A stretch of DNA of 5,494 nt from Lentisphaeria bacterium. GTDB lineage: Bacteria > Verrucomicrobiota > Lentisphaeria > Oligosphaerales > Oligosphaeraceae. The position numbers and the translations under genes were made by a program. The stretch covers positions 1-5,494 of the forward strand of contig JAEEXV010000023.1 of the NCBI GenBank assembly GCA_016287975.1. The letters run 5' to 3'. The notes beneath the pieces were generated by a model. The model saw only the letters and a program-made list of their open reading frames with translations, had not been told where the DNA came from and searched no databases. Positions 5,201 to 5,494 of this stretch are shown here, in pieces (position 1 is the first letter of the stretch; the number at the start of each line of letters is the position of its first letter).

Positions 5201-5494
5201 GACGAAATGGCGACTCAGCCGTCATGACGAAATGGCGAAATGGCGGCCCAGCCGTCATGACGAAATGGCGAAATGGCGACTCAGCCGTCATGACGAAATG
5301 GCGAAATGGCGACTCAGCCGTCATGGCGAAATGGCGAAATGACGGCTCAGCCGTCATGACGAAATGGCGAAATGACGGCTCAGCCGACATGGCGAAATGG
5401 CGAAATGGCGGCTCAGCCGACATGGCGAAATGACGAAATGACGGCTCAGCCGACATGGCGAAATGGCGAAATGGCGGCTCAGCCGACATGGCGA
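5201..5494. repeat. 33-bp minisatellite, nine units, truncated by window edge
   Basis: Units start at 5201 (25 bp, lacking one 8-bp sub-repeat), then 5226, 5259, 5292, 5325, 5358, 5391, 5424 and 5457 at exact 33-bp spacing; a tenth begins at 5490. Each unit is two GRCGAAAT sub-repeats followed by a GRCGRCTCAGCCGWCAT-type segment. The first five units end CCGTCAT and the next four CCGACAT. Each unit has a small self-pairing core around CTCAG or GGC-TCA-GCC; unit 5 has a perfect 8-bp stem ATGACGGC/GCCGTCAT (5339-5357). There are no unique spacers, so this is not a CRISPR array. Confidence 0.95.

Noticed and set aside
4765..5433. 222-codon plus-strand frame across the inverted-repeat element and minisatellite
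   Set aside because: It crosses strong hairpins and a 33-bp tandem array, is Arg/Gly/Pro-rich and ends in simple WRNG repeats, so it is probably a chance frame.
5201..5494. CRISPR array
   Set aside because: The units are contiguous near-identical 33-mers with no unique spacers.

Overview
The window comes from a GC-rich bacterial chromosome. It holds three plus-strand genes (one cut by the left edge) followed by about 1 kb of non-coding, repeat-dense DNA. Codons end overwhelmingly in C or G. The pairing of a GH16-type glycosidase with a large FG-GAP/VCBS protein carrying many WGGPDGY-type blades, plus intergenic palindrome families, suggests the PVC superphylum (Lentisphaerota, Kiritimatiellota or Planctomycetota). 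That placement is an inference; no taxonomic marker gene is present.

Layout. 1-348 is the C-terminal part of a GH16-family glycoside hydrolase. 349-544 is intergenic, with a C-rich 23-bp tandem repeat (G-quadruplex-prone on the minus strand) and a small 9-bp repeat. 545-3184 encodes an 879-aa FG-GAP/VCBS beta-propeller-like protein with ten DxDxDG-type calcium-loop motifs and no signal peptide. 3185-3488 is intergenic and packed with hairpins: two 59-bp direct units carrying a GCCACGG/CCGTGGC palindrome, a third inverted palindrome followed by a T-rich run, and two other 8-bp-stem hairpins, each associated with the same 16-bp motif. 3489-4478 encodes a 329-aa alpha/beta-hydrolase esterase with a full Ser-Asp-His triad. 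4479-4722 has no recognisable feature. 4723-5197 is a composite inverted-repeat element holding three copies of a two-hairpin module, two direct and one inverted. 5201-5494 is a 33-bp minisatellite that runs off the right edge.

How the genes may work together: a GH16 enzyme (beta-glucan, agar, carrageenan or similar galactan/glucan), an FG-GAP binding or scaffold protein and an acetyl/feruloyl-esterase-like hydrolase would fit a polysaccharide-utilisation neighbourhood. The gaps of about 200-300 bp with hairpins argue for separate transcripts rather than one tight operon. Neither complete gene has a strong Shine-Dalgarno sequence.

The most unusual part is 4723-5197. Its hairpin module keeps stem pairing despite sequence differences and varies its tip hairpin, and the whole element is bracketed by a 10-bp direct repeat. 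This may be an undescribed non-autonomous mobile or structured-RNA repeat family.
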